64,000 nt of DNA from Liolophura sinensis. Lineage: Eukaryota; Mollusca; Polyplacophora; Chitonida; Chitonidae. The translations under genes were made by a program, and so were the position numbers. Positions within the stretch are counted from its first letter, which is position 1. Each line of letters begins with the position of its first letter. The DNA lies in contig NC_088300.1 in NCBI RefSeq assembly GCF_032854445.1, positions 67,428,984-67,492,983 of the forward strand, written 5' to 3'. The notes beneath the pieces are model-generated. The model ran no database searches. It was not told where the DNA came from and saw only the letters and a list, made by a program, of their open reading frames with translations. Shown piece by piece: positions 61,601 to 64,000 of this stretch.

Positions 61601-63027
61601 TCGTAGGCCTATCCATGACATCGTTACCATATAAATGTCCTTTTACATATACCTCATTTCAGGTGGACCATGGGAAGGGTGTGGCTGCTGAGGGGTTAAT
61701 TATCTTTGATCTGAAGGAAGCCAGTAATCGTCACTTGGCAACCATGGGATTCTCATTAAAGTATCTCCTTGGAGGTAAGTTTTTGCATGAGGTACCGTAG
61801 TTGCTCAGGCGGTCATTACAAAAGTCAATGTTGGTCATAACCCGACCCTATCTGAAAATGTACAATAGGTCAGAAGGATAGGCTGATGAAAAGGAGAGGA
61901 ATGTAAAAACATTAACTTGAGAGAAAATATGTTAAAAAAACTATCAAAACCCCAATAAAAACTTTTGGATAGATGGTCAGTCAGGTCACGCCCATCAAAC
62001 ATATTTTGCTTTGATATATATAGTCATATGTTGGCTGAGGGGGTTAACATGCCAGCACGGCACAGTGACTGAGGAGCCTCCCACCAATGCGGTCACTATG
62101 AGTTCCAAGTCCAGATTATGCTGTGTGGGAAGGTCTGTCAGCAACCTACAGATGGCTGTGGGTTTTCCCTGGGCTCTGCCTGGTTTTAATGCTGACCGCC
62201 ATCGTATAAGTGAAATATTCTTGAGTAAGGTGTAAAACACCAATCAGATAAATCAAATAAATATTATTACATGTAGTTACTCAGTGATAGGGACCGGCCA
62301 GGATAGCACAGTTGGTAGAGCGTCCGCTTCGGGACCGGTAGATCCAGGATCAATCCTTGGTCGAGTCACACCTAAGACTTTAAAAGAGGAAGTTGTAACT
62401 TCCTCGCTTGGCGTTCAGCATGAAGGGAATAGTGCAACGACTGGTTGACCCGTATCAGTATAATGGCTCGGGTGGGGCGGCTTACTTGCCTTCGGTAAGT
62501 CGTCTCAGTGATGCAGCACTAAATAAAAGAGCGGTGGAAATCCGTCCTGCAACAAGGAGGCACATTACACGTGCATGCACCCTAATGATTCCTTCGTCGT
62601 CATATGACTGAAAAATTGTTGAGTACGACGTTAAACCCCAAGCACTCACTCACTCAGTGATAGGATATGCAGAAATATGGTGTCAGTAATCCTCATACTG
62701 GCCGAGATGGGATTTTTGTCTTATGAGGATAAATAGTCATATGTGACCTACAACTATCAAAGCAAGCTTAAAATTTTTTTTTCCCCTGATGCTTATATCT
62801 CAAGAACTTGACAAAGCCATGAAGTAACTTTTGATCCAGCATTTAACACAAGATAACTCTTATTTTGTGACTTAGAAACAGACTATGACAAGGACTTACA
62901 GCGCCACCTGTCTCTGGAGAAGGGGATGGAAGTGGAGTTAACTCTGTCACATAGTGAAATGGACCCAGCCCTCTTGAAGAAGAAATCTGGAATGTTCAAA
63001 TCATTATCATTTCGTAAAGACAAATAA
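10850..63027 (+). CDS. SMP and multi-C2 domain protein, extended-synaptotagmin/tricalbin-like (30 exons, 1182 codons)
   Basis: Predicted membrane-contact-site lipid-transfer protein. Exon coordinates are given individually below. Layout: residues 32-69 hydrophobic hairpin (ER anchor); about 99-298 SMP domain (TEWLNFIINRWW... ending near LKTWIYTHVMEGFTA), which in E-Syts forms a lipid-carrying tube; about 328-465 a degenerate C2 without the calcium-binding aspartates; 472-606 a C2 with D490, D496, D544, D546 and D552-554; 680-800 a C2 with D698, D704, D751, D753 and D758; 805-1020 a Ser/Asn/Pro-rich linker; about 1030-1160 a divergent C2-like domain; and a basic tail KSLSFRKDK. In E-Syts the calcium-binding C2s tether the ER to the plasma membrane. 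The extra C-terminal domain and long linker differ from the vertebrate E-Syt1-3 plans as I know them, so I give no symbol. Start chosen at the first in-frame ATG (G at -3 and +4). A missed small exon in the longer introns is possible. Confidence 0.85.
11234..11251 (+). repeat. Poly-C run of 18
   Basis: Uninterrupted C tract just inside intron 1, likely length-variable and prone to sequencing error. Confidence 0.9.
13631..13870 (+). mobile_element. MITE family A, copy 1 (TA target site)
   Basis: Diverged copy of the element at 22349-22535 and 59516-59713. It shares CTTGATTCTGAT, TTTGATTAATTT, TATCAGAAAGAGTTATGT, CTGAAAGTGCATTTTTACA and the terminal GTAGGTGAAATCCAG, and is flanked by TA. It carries an additional palindromic segment (GGATTAAGATAATCCATCTA, then TCTTAATCC). 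Confidence 0.65.
14096..14146. repeat. Perfect 17-bp inverted repeat (hairpin)
   Basis: ATTCATGCAGGCATCTA at 14096-14112 and its exact reverse complement at 14130-14146, with a 17-nt loop. Intronic; it could be a MITE relic. Confidence 0.9.
14889..15467. mobile_element. Long foldback (imperfect inverted repeat), about 0.58 kb
   Basis: The inner arms are nearly identical: GCGAAAATTTTATCCTACCC continuing to CAACATTC on the left (15132-15158), and its reverse complement with one mismatch on the right (from 15188). Outward, the match continues with decreasing identity through poly-T/poly-A, TCAACAG, ATGTCAARGCCAG and CTTCCACGCNNACAATTTCA, out to about 14889 and 15467. The loop is about 29 nt. 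No coding capacity. Resembles a foldback/MITE transposon; the outer ends are approximate. Confidence 0.75.
16255..16590 (+). mobile_element. SINE-2 copy
   Basis: Starts with a tRNA-like head (GATAGCACAGTTGGTAGAGC), then CTCAATCCTGGGTCGAGTCA and the body, ending GTACGACGTTAAACCCCAAG followed by CACTCACTCACT. No clean TSD seen. Confidence 0.82.
19650..19735 (+). mobile_element. SINE-1, degraded 3' fragment
   Basis: ACCCTCCCACCATACTGCTG then CTCTTGAGTAGAGTGAAAAA and an AAATAAATAAA tail: the core of SINE-1, much diverged. Confidence 0.55.
20456..20588 (-). mobile_element. SINE-1, 5'-truncated
   Basis: Minus orientation, (TTTA)n then GATTGGTGTTTTACACCGGA and the GGCCAGTATTATGGTGG core. A possible TSD is TGCATCATTTTA near 20449 and TGCATTATTTTA near 20596 (one mismatch). 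Confidence 0.75.
22200..22575 (-). mobile_element. Unclassified dispersed element B, interrupted by MITE A
   Basis: Read on the minus strand it matches 24980-25165 and 45001-45165: GTAATTCTTCAA, ATTCAAGCATATTCTG, GGCATTATTCT, GCACTGAAATTGGCC, AAATTAAAAATGTGCAT and CACTGAAAGTTG. Here alone it is split by the MITE at 22349-22535. Confidence 0.75.
22349..22535 (+). mobile_element. MITE family A, copy 2, nested in element B
   Basis: 187 bp, termini CTGTATTTTGC and GTGAAATACAG (short inverted repeats), flanked by TA on both sides (22347-22348 and 22536-22537). The two sister copies of element B lack the insert and carry a single TA at that point, which is direct evidence of insertion by a TA-targeting (Tc1/mariner-type) system. 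No transposase inside. Confidence 0.85.
22872..23161 (+). mobile_element. SINE-1, full-length with internal duplication
   Basis: Begins at a tRNA-like head GGGGCCTCCATGGCTCAGTT with A-box and B-box (GTGAGTTCAAGTCC) motifs, and ends (AAATA)n. A segment of about 54 bp (GTCCAGCTCATGCTGGCTTC through GGTTTGCCAGCAA) is present twice in tandem, which makes this copy longer than the rest. Confidence 0.88.
23445..23519 (+). mobile_element. SINE-1, 3' end fragment
   Basis: GCCGTCGTATACGTGAAATA, TTCTTGAGTACGGGGTAAAA and an (AAATA)n tail; strongly 5'-truncated. Confidence 0.8.
23946..24031 (+). CDS. SMP-C2 gene exon 2 (SMP)
   Basis: 86 nt, phase 2 to phase 1. WVFSSSTIEDLIKKRLDSRL then ATVKPTFI is the classic second helix of SMP domains. 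Acceptor CTTTCAG, donor GTAAGA. Confidence 0.88.
24975..25165 (+). mobile_element. Element B, uninterrupted copy (empty site)
   Basis: TGTAATTCTTCAAACTTTTC, ATTCAAGCATATTCTGTGGG and TGCATAATTTGCACTGAAAG match the reverse complement of 22200-22575, without the MITE insert. A single TA is present at the insertion point (25019-25021 region). Confidence 0.75.
25346..25586 (+). CDS. SMP-C2 gene exon 3 (SMP)
   Basis: 241 nt, phase 1 to phase 2. QIELFSFMIGEETPHLKNV then TVFEFDDG matches the SMP pattern xIxFxxFxLGxxPPxIxxVxVY. Donor GTATGT. Confidence 0.9.
25909..26037 (+). CDS. SMP-C2 gene exon 4 (SMP)
   Basis: 129 nt, phase 2 to phase 2. SILVDSAVENLNITGRVQII and DVPFPHISKATVFF match the SMP beta-sheet core (fxGxxrixlxpl, PfpxixxvxvsF). 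Donor GTGAGC. Confidence 0.88.
26547..26653 (+). CDS. SMP-C2 gene exon 5 (SMP end)
   Basis: 107 nt, phase 2 to phase 1. PEVWFNVRSMKALQLMQIPL and WIYTHVMEGFTA correspond to the P(E/D)ixFxv...dixxiPgl...i...i terminus of SMP domains. Acceptor TTTTTCAG. Confidence 0.9.
27182..27271 (+). CDS. SMP-C2 gene exon 6 (SMP to C2 hinge)
   Basis: 90 nt, phase 1 to phase 1. ALVDPGRVDLSL closes the SMP (compare LVxPnr), followed by a short Pro/Lys linker. Confidence 0.85.
27509..27562 (+). CDS. SMP-C2 gene exon 7 (first C2, strand 1)
   Basis: 54 nt, phase 1 to phase 1. AQGVLTIRLKGKHAPKQS looks like the first strand of a C2 domain (G.L.v.v..a), but loop 1 aspartates are absent. Confidence 0.8.
28019..28146 (+). 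CDS. SMP-C2 gene exon 8 (degenerate C2)
   Basis: 128 nt, phase 1 to phase 0. YHVVKCRERKRTTHEVYANE and EWEAYCSFFIYDLAKDR fit C2 strands (k.T.v....nP.WnE...F.v.d...). The calcium loop 3 DxD motif is missing. Donor GTGAGA. Confidence 0.82.
28495..28753 (+). mobile_element. SINE-1, near full-length, 10-bp TSD
   Basis: tRNA-like head GGGGCCTCAATTAGTTAGTG, GAGTTCAAGTCCAGCTCATG, the conserved core and an (AAATA)n tail. TSD AAAACTCAAC at 28485-28494 and 28754-28763. Confidence 0.88.
29215..29395 (+). mobile_element. SINE-1, 5'-truncated
   Basis: CCTCTCCGGTCATAGGTGTG, then AATGCTGGCCGCTGTTGTAT and a GATAAATAAATAAA tail. Immediately precedes an oppositely oriented copy. Confidence 0.78.
29411..29658 (-). 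mobile_element. SINE-1, near full-length, 11-bp TSD
   Basis: Minus orientation; the tRNA-like head lies at the high end (complement of GAACCATGGAGGCCCC). TSD CTCTTGTTTCT at 29400-29410 and 29659-29669. With the copy just upstream it forms a head-away inverted SINE pair in intron 8. Confidence 0.88.
29722..29819 (+). CDS. SMP-C2 gene exon 9 (degenerate C2)
   Basis: 98 nt, phase 0 to phase 2. ISVKRKCKRLLTSVTLEEID then LPLSKYPLQ. The end is uncertain: a strong donor GTAAGA after 29819, paired with an acceptor ending at 30839, keeps the frame. So does an earlier donor GTCAAG after 29808 paired with an acceptor ending at 30816. Mixed pairings break the frame. Confidence 0.72.
30840..30991 (+). 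CDS. SMP-C2 gene exon 10 (degenerate C2 end, acidic linker)
   Basis: 152 nt, phase 2 to phase 1. VSTDIEGKDGSVITLFMDYD completes the C2 sandwich, followed by an acidic/Pro linker. Under the alternative splice the exon would start at 30817 and add YVCDLLLR. Confidence 0.72.
31386..31492 (+). CDS. SMP-C2 gene exon 11 (second C2, calcium loop 1)
   Basis: 107 nt, phase 1 to phase 0. GVMYVAIHSASNVLISDKGG then ASDPYCVLF is a canonical C2 loop 1, with both aspartates (D490, D496). Confidence 0.92.
32140..32223 (+). CDS. SMP-C2 gene exon 12 (second C2)
   Basis: 84 nt, phase 0/0. VLTTPYVAQTRNPKWESNVE then FFV matches the C2 T.v....NPxWnE...F block. Acceptor TGTTTTCAG, donor GTTTGT. Confidence 0.9.
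32555..32644 (+). CDS. SMP-C2 gene exon 13 (second C2, calcium loop 3)
   Basis: 90 nt, phase 0/0. FYVYDWDGTSVIDDDFLGSA holds the DxD...DDFLG loop 3 with all expected aspartates. The frame stays open for 26 codons past the donor, to a stop at 32723-32725. Confidence 0.92.
33164..33299 (+). CDS. SMP-C2 gene exon 14 (second C2 end; source of a tandem array)
   Basis: 136 nt, phase 0 to phase 1. NQPKVIKKVLTLGYNQPAEG and GCITVSAVFRPVSAVAQS form the last C2 strand. The final 33 nt, coding VFRPVSAVAQS, and the GTGAGA donor are the template of the array that fills the next intron. Confidence 0.85.
33267..34570 (+). repeat. 62-bp minisatellite made of exon-14 end plus splice donor (about 22 copies)
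   Basis: Consensus unit: a 33-nt segment (TGTTCAGACCAGTGTCTGCT, then GTGGCACAGTCAG) followed by a 29-nt segment starting GTGAGATGGTCATACTC and ending AATTTAG or CATTTAG. The first copy is the coding end of exon 14. I counted about 22 copies by the CCAGTGTCTGC core, with variants (TGCCTCAG, TGTTGAGGCCAATG) and small indels; the last copies have shorter spacers. Confidence 0.92.
34731..34801 (+). CDS. SMP-C2 gene exon 15 (linker)
   Basis: 71 nt, phase 1 to phase 0. EKYREYYEGWTSDNLYKEGE, charged and aromatic. Acceptor TTATTTTCAG, donor GTAAGT. Confidence 0.82.
35689..35718 (+). CDS. SMP-C2 gene exon 16 (30-nt micro-exon)
   Basis: Ten codons (VPLHQSTPLQ), phase 0/0, between a good pyrimidine tract with CCAG and a GTACCA donor. 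Because it is symmetrical, it could be a cassette exon; its inclusion is inferred. Confidence 0.55.
37060..37190 (+). repeat. 25-bp minisatellite
   Basis: About five copies of TCATGTCTGTCAATGTTATT plus TCAGT, in the intron before exon 17. Confidence 0.8.
37816..37872 (+). CDS. SMP-C2 gene exon 17 (linker)
   Basis: 57 nt, phase 0/0. PLGRPPNHPSEGSDMTHGQ, a Pro/Ser-rich linker. Acceptor CCTTACAG, donor GTAAGG. Symmetrical, so possibly alternative. Confidence 0.65.
37900..38290 (+). repeat. Degenerate tandem repeat
   Basis: Loosely repeated words (CTTGGCCATTT, TTGACCATTTG, TTTGTCCACAC, CTGACCTTG) at about 40-bp spacing after exon 17. Strongly diverged; the boundaries are rough. Confidence 0.5.
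38928..39085 (+). mobile_element. SINE-1, 5'-truncated
   Basis: CTTCCTCTCCAGCTGTATGT, AATGCTGGCTGCCATCGTAT, TTCTTGACTGTGGTGTAAAA and a short tail. Confidence 0.78.
39668..39915 (+). mobile_element. SINE-1, near full-length
   Basis: Starts in the tRNA-like head (TTAGTTAGCGCACTAGCGCA), with GACTTCAAGTCCAGCTCATA as the B-box region and the core CTTGAGTACGGCGTAAAATA. Confidence 0.8.
40347..40395 (+). CDS. SMP-C2 gene exon 18 (linker)
   Basis: 49 nt, phase 0 to phase 1. GTKKQSPMQMAAAVLE leads into the next C2. Acceptor TCTTTTCAG, donor GTAAAT. Confidence 0.75.
40902..40964 (+). CDS. SMP-C2 gene exon 19 (third C2, loop 1 start)
   Basis: 63 nt, phase 1 to phase 1. DKLLVELHILQAKELMGADR, a classic C2 first strand followed by the loop 1 aspartate D698. 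Donor GTGAGT. Confidence 0.9.
41418..42135 (+). repeat. Pyrimidine-rich minisatellite related to the SINE-1 core
   Basis: About 18 diverged copies of a unit of about 40 bp, TTCTAGGCTCTGCCCAGTTT followed by CCTCCACACTGYCTGCTT, in the intron before exon 20. GGCTCTGCCCAGTTTCCTCC is also the core of SINE-1, suggesting the array grew from a SINE fragment. Confidence 0.85.
42259..42398 (+). CDS. SMP-C2 gene exon 20 (third C2)
   Basis: 140 nt, phase 1 to phase 0. GMSDPYVEVKKGKKKLYETS then VKKKTLTPQWNENVTFML is textbook C2: SDPYV, a polybasic strand (phosphoinositide-binding in relatives) and TxxPxWNE. Donor GTGAGT. Confidence 0.95.
43125..43211 (+). CDS. SMP-C2 gene exon 21 (third C2, loop 3)
   Basis: 87 nt, phase 0/0. 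TVQDKDFIGKDFLGHLSLSV keeps the DKD...KDFLG calcium loop 3 (D751, D753, D758). Donor GTAAGA. Confidence 0.92.
43886..43969 (+). CDS. SMP-C2 gene exon 22 (third C2 end)
   Basis: 84 nt, phase 0/0. GSPQWFHLENAKSGQIELGC then SI is the W..L....G.i.l terminus of the C2. Donor GTGGGT, immediately followed by a minisatellite. Confidence 0.88.
43971..44335 (+). repeat. Minisatellite abutting the exon 22 donor
   Basis: About nine diverged copies of GTGGCAACAAATGTCACTGG, with alternating spacers (ATGTGTTTAATA or CAGAAAAATGTGTTA), giving units of about 33-36 bp. It starts within the donor region of exon 22. Confidence 0.8.
45001..45165 (+). mobile_element. Element B, uninterrupted copy
   Basis: TGTAATTCTTCATTCTATTT, ATTCAAGCATTTTCTGAAGG, TGTGAAGCCCTGAAATTGGC and AATGTGCATAAATTGCACTG; same layout as 24975-25165, no MITE insert. 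Confidence 0.72.
48450..48835 (+). repeat. Minisatellite upstream of exon 23
   Basis: Repeated words TTGAGGTGCATTGGTTTCCC and AGGTGGATTCTCAGGTACCA with irregular spacing (roughly 45-60 bp, about 7-8 copies). Open frames on both strands here are by-products of the repeat. Confidence 0.75.
48968..49336 (+). CDS. SMP-C2 gene exon 23 (Ser/Asn-rich linker)
   Basis: 369 nt, phase 0/0. Contains an Asn run (NSNNNN), Ser-rich DDSFGYSGNEGYSSLETDIS and a Pro/Val stretch: disordered, with many phospho-acceptor candidates. I chose the acceptor TGATTCCCAG because it keeps phase 0. Upstream AGs at 48929 and 48944 extend the open frame but need an entry in phase 1, so a missing small exon is an alternative explanation. 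Confidence 0.72.
50324..50529 (+). CDS. SMP-C2 gene exon 24 (basic/Ser linker)
   Basis: 206 nt, phase 0 to phase 2. PDSPPQRRLTPGRSGMRMKR then SVSDVN is a disordered, basic segment with RxxS-type sites (RMKRSVSD). Acceptor TGTTGTAG, donor GTAAGC. Confidence 0.78.
51003..51147 (-). mobile_element. SINE-1, 5'-truncated, about 14-bp TSD
   Basis: Minus orientation, GATTGGTGTTTTATGCCATA and the GGCCAGCATTATGTTGG core. TSD CATCTATGTTGATT near 50988 and CATTTATGTTGATT near 51148 (one mismatch). Confidence 0.8.
52230..53445 (+). repeat. 22-bp minisatellite, about 1.2 kb
   Basis: About 50 or more copies of CATGTCACACCAACCCCAAG plus GC, with variants (CATGTCTCACCCACCCAAAG). C-rich on the plus strand. 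Because 22 is not a multiple of three, the repeat gives overlapping open frames of up to 200 codons in several frames, rich in His/Pro/Gln/Ser. These are not considered genes. Confidence 0.92.
55501..55539 (+). CDS. SMP-C2 gene exon 25 (39-nt micro-exon)
   Basis: Phase 2 to phase 2. GHSVRSRVFGRQ, very basic. Acceptor GTATACAG, donor GTATAT. Symmetrical and short, so probably optional. Confidence 0.6.
58599..58648 (+). repeat. (GA)25 microsatellite
   Basis: Uninterrupted GA dinucleotide repeat of 50 bp. Confidence 0.97.
58971..58989 (+). repeat. (TA)n microsatellite
   Basis: Nineteen bases of alternating TA. Confidence 0.95.
59432..59469 (+). CDS. SMP-C2 gene exon 26 (38-nt micro-exon)
   Basis: Phase 2 to phase 1. 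LHSFGGWDSVST between a strong poly-T/GATTTCAG acceptor and a GTAAGC donor. It is needed to bridge the phases of exons 25 and 27, which supports it. Confidence 0.7.
59516..59713 (+). mobile_element. MITE family A, copy 3 (TA target site)
   Basis: 198 bp, termini CTGTATTTCACCT and AGGTGGAATACAG (inverted, one mismatch), flanked by TA. The interior (GGGACACACTTTGCTTGATT, AAATTTGATTAATTTCTTA, GTGCTGCTGAAAGTGAATTA) is nearly the same as 22349-22535. Confidence 0.88.
60169..60280 (+). CDS. SMP-C2 gene exon 27 (C-terminal C2-like domain)
   Basis: 112 nt, phase 1 to phase 2. FYKVRGTLHWASGLSHLKGD then VYCKIRVD resembles C2 strands 1-2 (G.L.v....L....d.Y..v.v), but without a loop 1 SDPY aspartate pair. 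Donor GTAAGT. Confidence 0.82.
61200..61308 (+). CDS. SMP-C2 gene exon 28 (C-terminal C2-like domain)
   Basis: 109 nt, phase 2 to phase 0. RRAHHRTKRLAPGKVVAKTP and SGDRAVFEFPFE: a basic strand then a C2-like ...F.F.v strand. Acceptor TATTTTTAG, donor GTAAAC. Confidence 0.82.
61663..61774 (+). CDS. SMP-C2 gene exon 29 (C-terminal C2-like domain)
   Basis: 112 nt, phase 0 to phase 1. GLIIFDLKEASNRHLATMGF then SLKYLLG corresponds to C2 strands 6-7 (L.i.v.d......lG...i.l), with no DxD calcium loop. Confidence 0.85.
62026..62264 (+). mobile_element. SINE-1 copy
   Basis: TGGCTGAGGGGGTTAACATG head, GAGGCTCC-like CGAGGAGCCTCCCACCAATG region, AGTGAAATATTCTTGAGTAA end and an AAATAAATA tail. Carries small internal deletions. 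Confidence 0.78.
62292..62651 (+). mobile_element. SINE-2, full-length, 13-bp TSD
   Basis: tRNA-like head GATAGCACAGTTGGTAGAGC, tail GTACGACGTTAAACCCCAAG then CACTCACTC. Perfect TSD ACTCAGTGATAGG at 62279-62291 and 62652-62664. Lies in the last intron of the SMP-C2 gene. Confidence 0.9.
62876..63027 (+). CDS. SMP-C2 gene exon 30 (C-terminus, stop)
   Basis: 152 nt, entering in phase 1. HLSLEKGMEVELTLSHSEMD closes the C2-like fold; the basic tail MFKSLSFRKDK ends at TAA (63025-63027). Confidence 0.88.
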
Positions 63028-64000
63028 AATGGAAAACTCTGCTAATTTTAAAATCTTTTTGTGGAATAAAGAAAATTAGTTGTGGGAGAAATAAACAGTT
63101 GTATAGTTTTACTGAACCAAACTTAGCTCCCTTGCAGAAACAGATCATGATGGTCATTTGAACCCATAATTATTAATAAAATGTTAAATGTTTAATATTA
63201 GTCTCCTTGGTGTCGGAAATGAGAGACTTGTGATCTGATAGATCAGAAAAGACCAAGCGCAAAATGTCCAAATTTGAACATTCTTTGTATTGTAGGTATT
63301 GAAATGGGGCAATGAGTTTTTTACAACACATGGCTGTTTGATTTTTATGTTGTACCTAAAGAACACAAGACCAGTTTGGTTCTTTCAATGAAGCATTTGC
63401 AGTACTTCATAATCATTGGAAGTATTGGGTTCTTTTGAGGAAAAAGAGTCAAACTTTCAGGTAAACAATATTGAACCTTCCAGTCGTTTTTCTTGATTGT
63501 ATTCAATGGAAGAAGTAAAATAATATTATCTTCTGTCACACTTGTGTAAAGTGTGCCTCTTACCCCACTTCTAATCCCAGAATGCATTGCAAATAATCTC
63601 ATTCTGAACAGGATTTGATGTTGATGTAGGTGATAGACTTGAGAGAATTTTAAAATTGGTAAAATATACACAAAGGCCATCAGAATGTAAAATGCTTAAC
63701 AGGTAGTCTGCATATTTATCTGGTCAAGGGAGTAAATCCTGGTTAAGACAATTTTTATAACATAATTAAAGTTGCATATAGAAAAGTATTTATCTGTTTT
63801 TGCAATTGTAGCTAATTTCTGAGAATCAATAAGTATATGCTTTTTATTCAAAATGACACTGCTTTAAGATTGTAGATGATCTATTTACATAATATATGTG
63901 TATGTATATTCATAGAGAGGAAATCAATTTTACATGGCTGTTTTAAACTACTGTATTATTATTTTTTTATTTTTTATGTTATCCGATACTGTTAGGTGAC
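63028..64000 (+). other. 3' UTR and downstream flank of SMP-C2 gene
   Basis: AATAAA hexamers at 63065-63070, 63090-63095 and 63175-63180 are candidate poly(A) signals. Beyond them I see only AT-rich sequence with no supported gene. Confidence 0.6.

Overview
This is a eukaryotic nuclear window, most likely from a bivalve or other mollusc. The genes are made of many short exons with GT-AG introns. The intergenic and intronic DNA is AT-rich and full of tRNA-headed SINEs whose 3' core (CTCAAGAATATTTCACTTAT and its reverse) I associate with mollusc genomes, plus very frequent TACATGTA/ACATGT words. There are no bacterial operons, no CRISPR array and no viral genes. All exon models below were built by hand from reading frame, splice sites and phase; none is supported by transcripts.

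The window holds two protein-coding genes arranged head to head. (1) Minus strand, 739..9157: a complete 10-exon, 512-codon NUSAP1 orthologue (nucleolar and spindle-associated protein). It has an N-terminal SAP DNA-binding domain, the conserved basic middle block around NWTKIHEKNFSKMDSID, the VFDLQASLSKPL motif and the basic KRRGIVN tail. (2) Plus strand, 10850..63027: a 30-exon gene of 1182 codons encoding a membrane-anchored SMP-domain lipid-transfer protein of the extended-synaptotagmin/tricalbin type. Its order is a hydrophobic hairpin, an SMP domain, a degenerate C2, two C2 domains that keep the calcium-binding aspartates, a long Ser-rich linker and a divergent C2-like C-terminal domain. 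All 30 exons join in frame, with one splice pair (exons 9/10) ambiguous. The two starts are separated by about 1.7 kb that must hold both promoters.

Most of the remaining DNA is intron. Intron 1 of the SMP gene (about 12.8 kb) holds SINEs, a TA-flanked MITE family, a roughly 0.58 kb foldback element and a perfect 17-bp-arm hairpin. Several introns hold minisatellites. The most striking is at 33.27-34.57 kb. It is built from the 3' end of exon 14 together with its splice donor, repeated about 22 times in a unit of about 62 bp. Most units look like a 33-nt phase-1 mini-exon flanked by AG and GT. Other arrays lie at 37.05, 37.9, 41.4, 44.0, 48.45 and 52.2 kb. Nested and empty insertion sites and clean target-site duplications allow several mobile elements to be delimited to the base.
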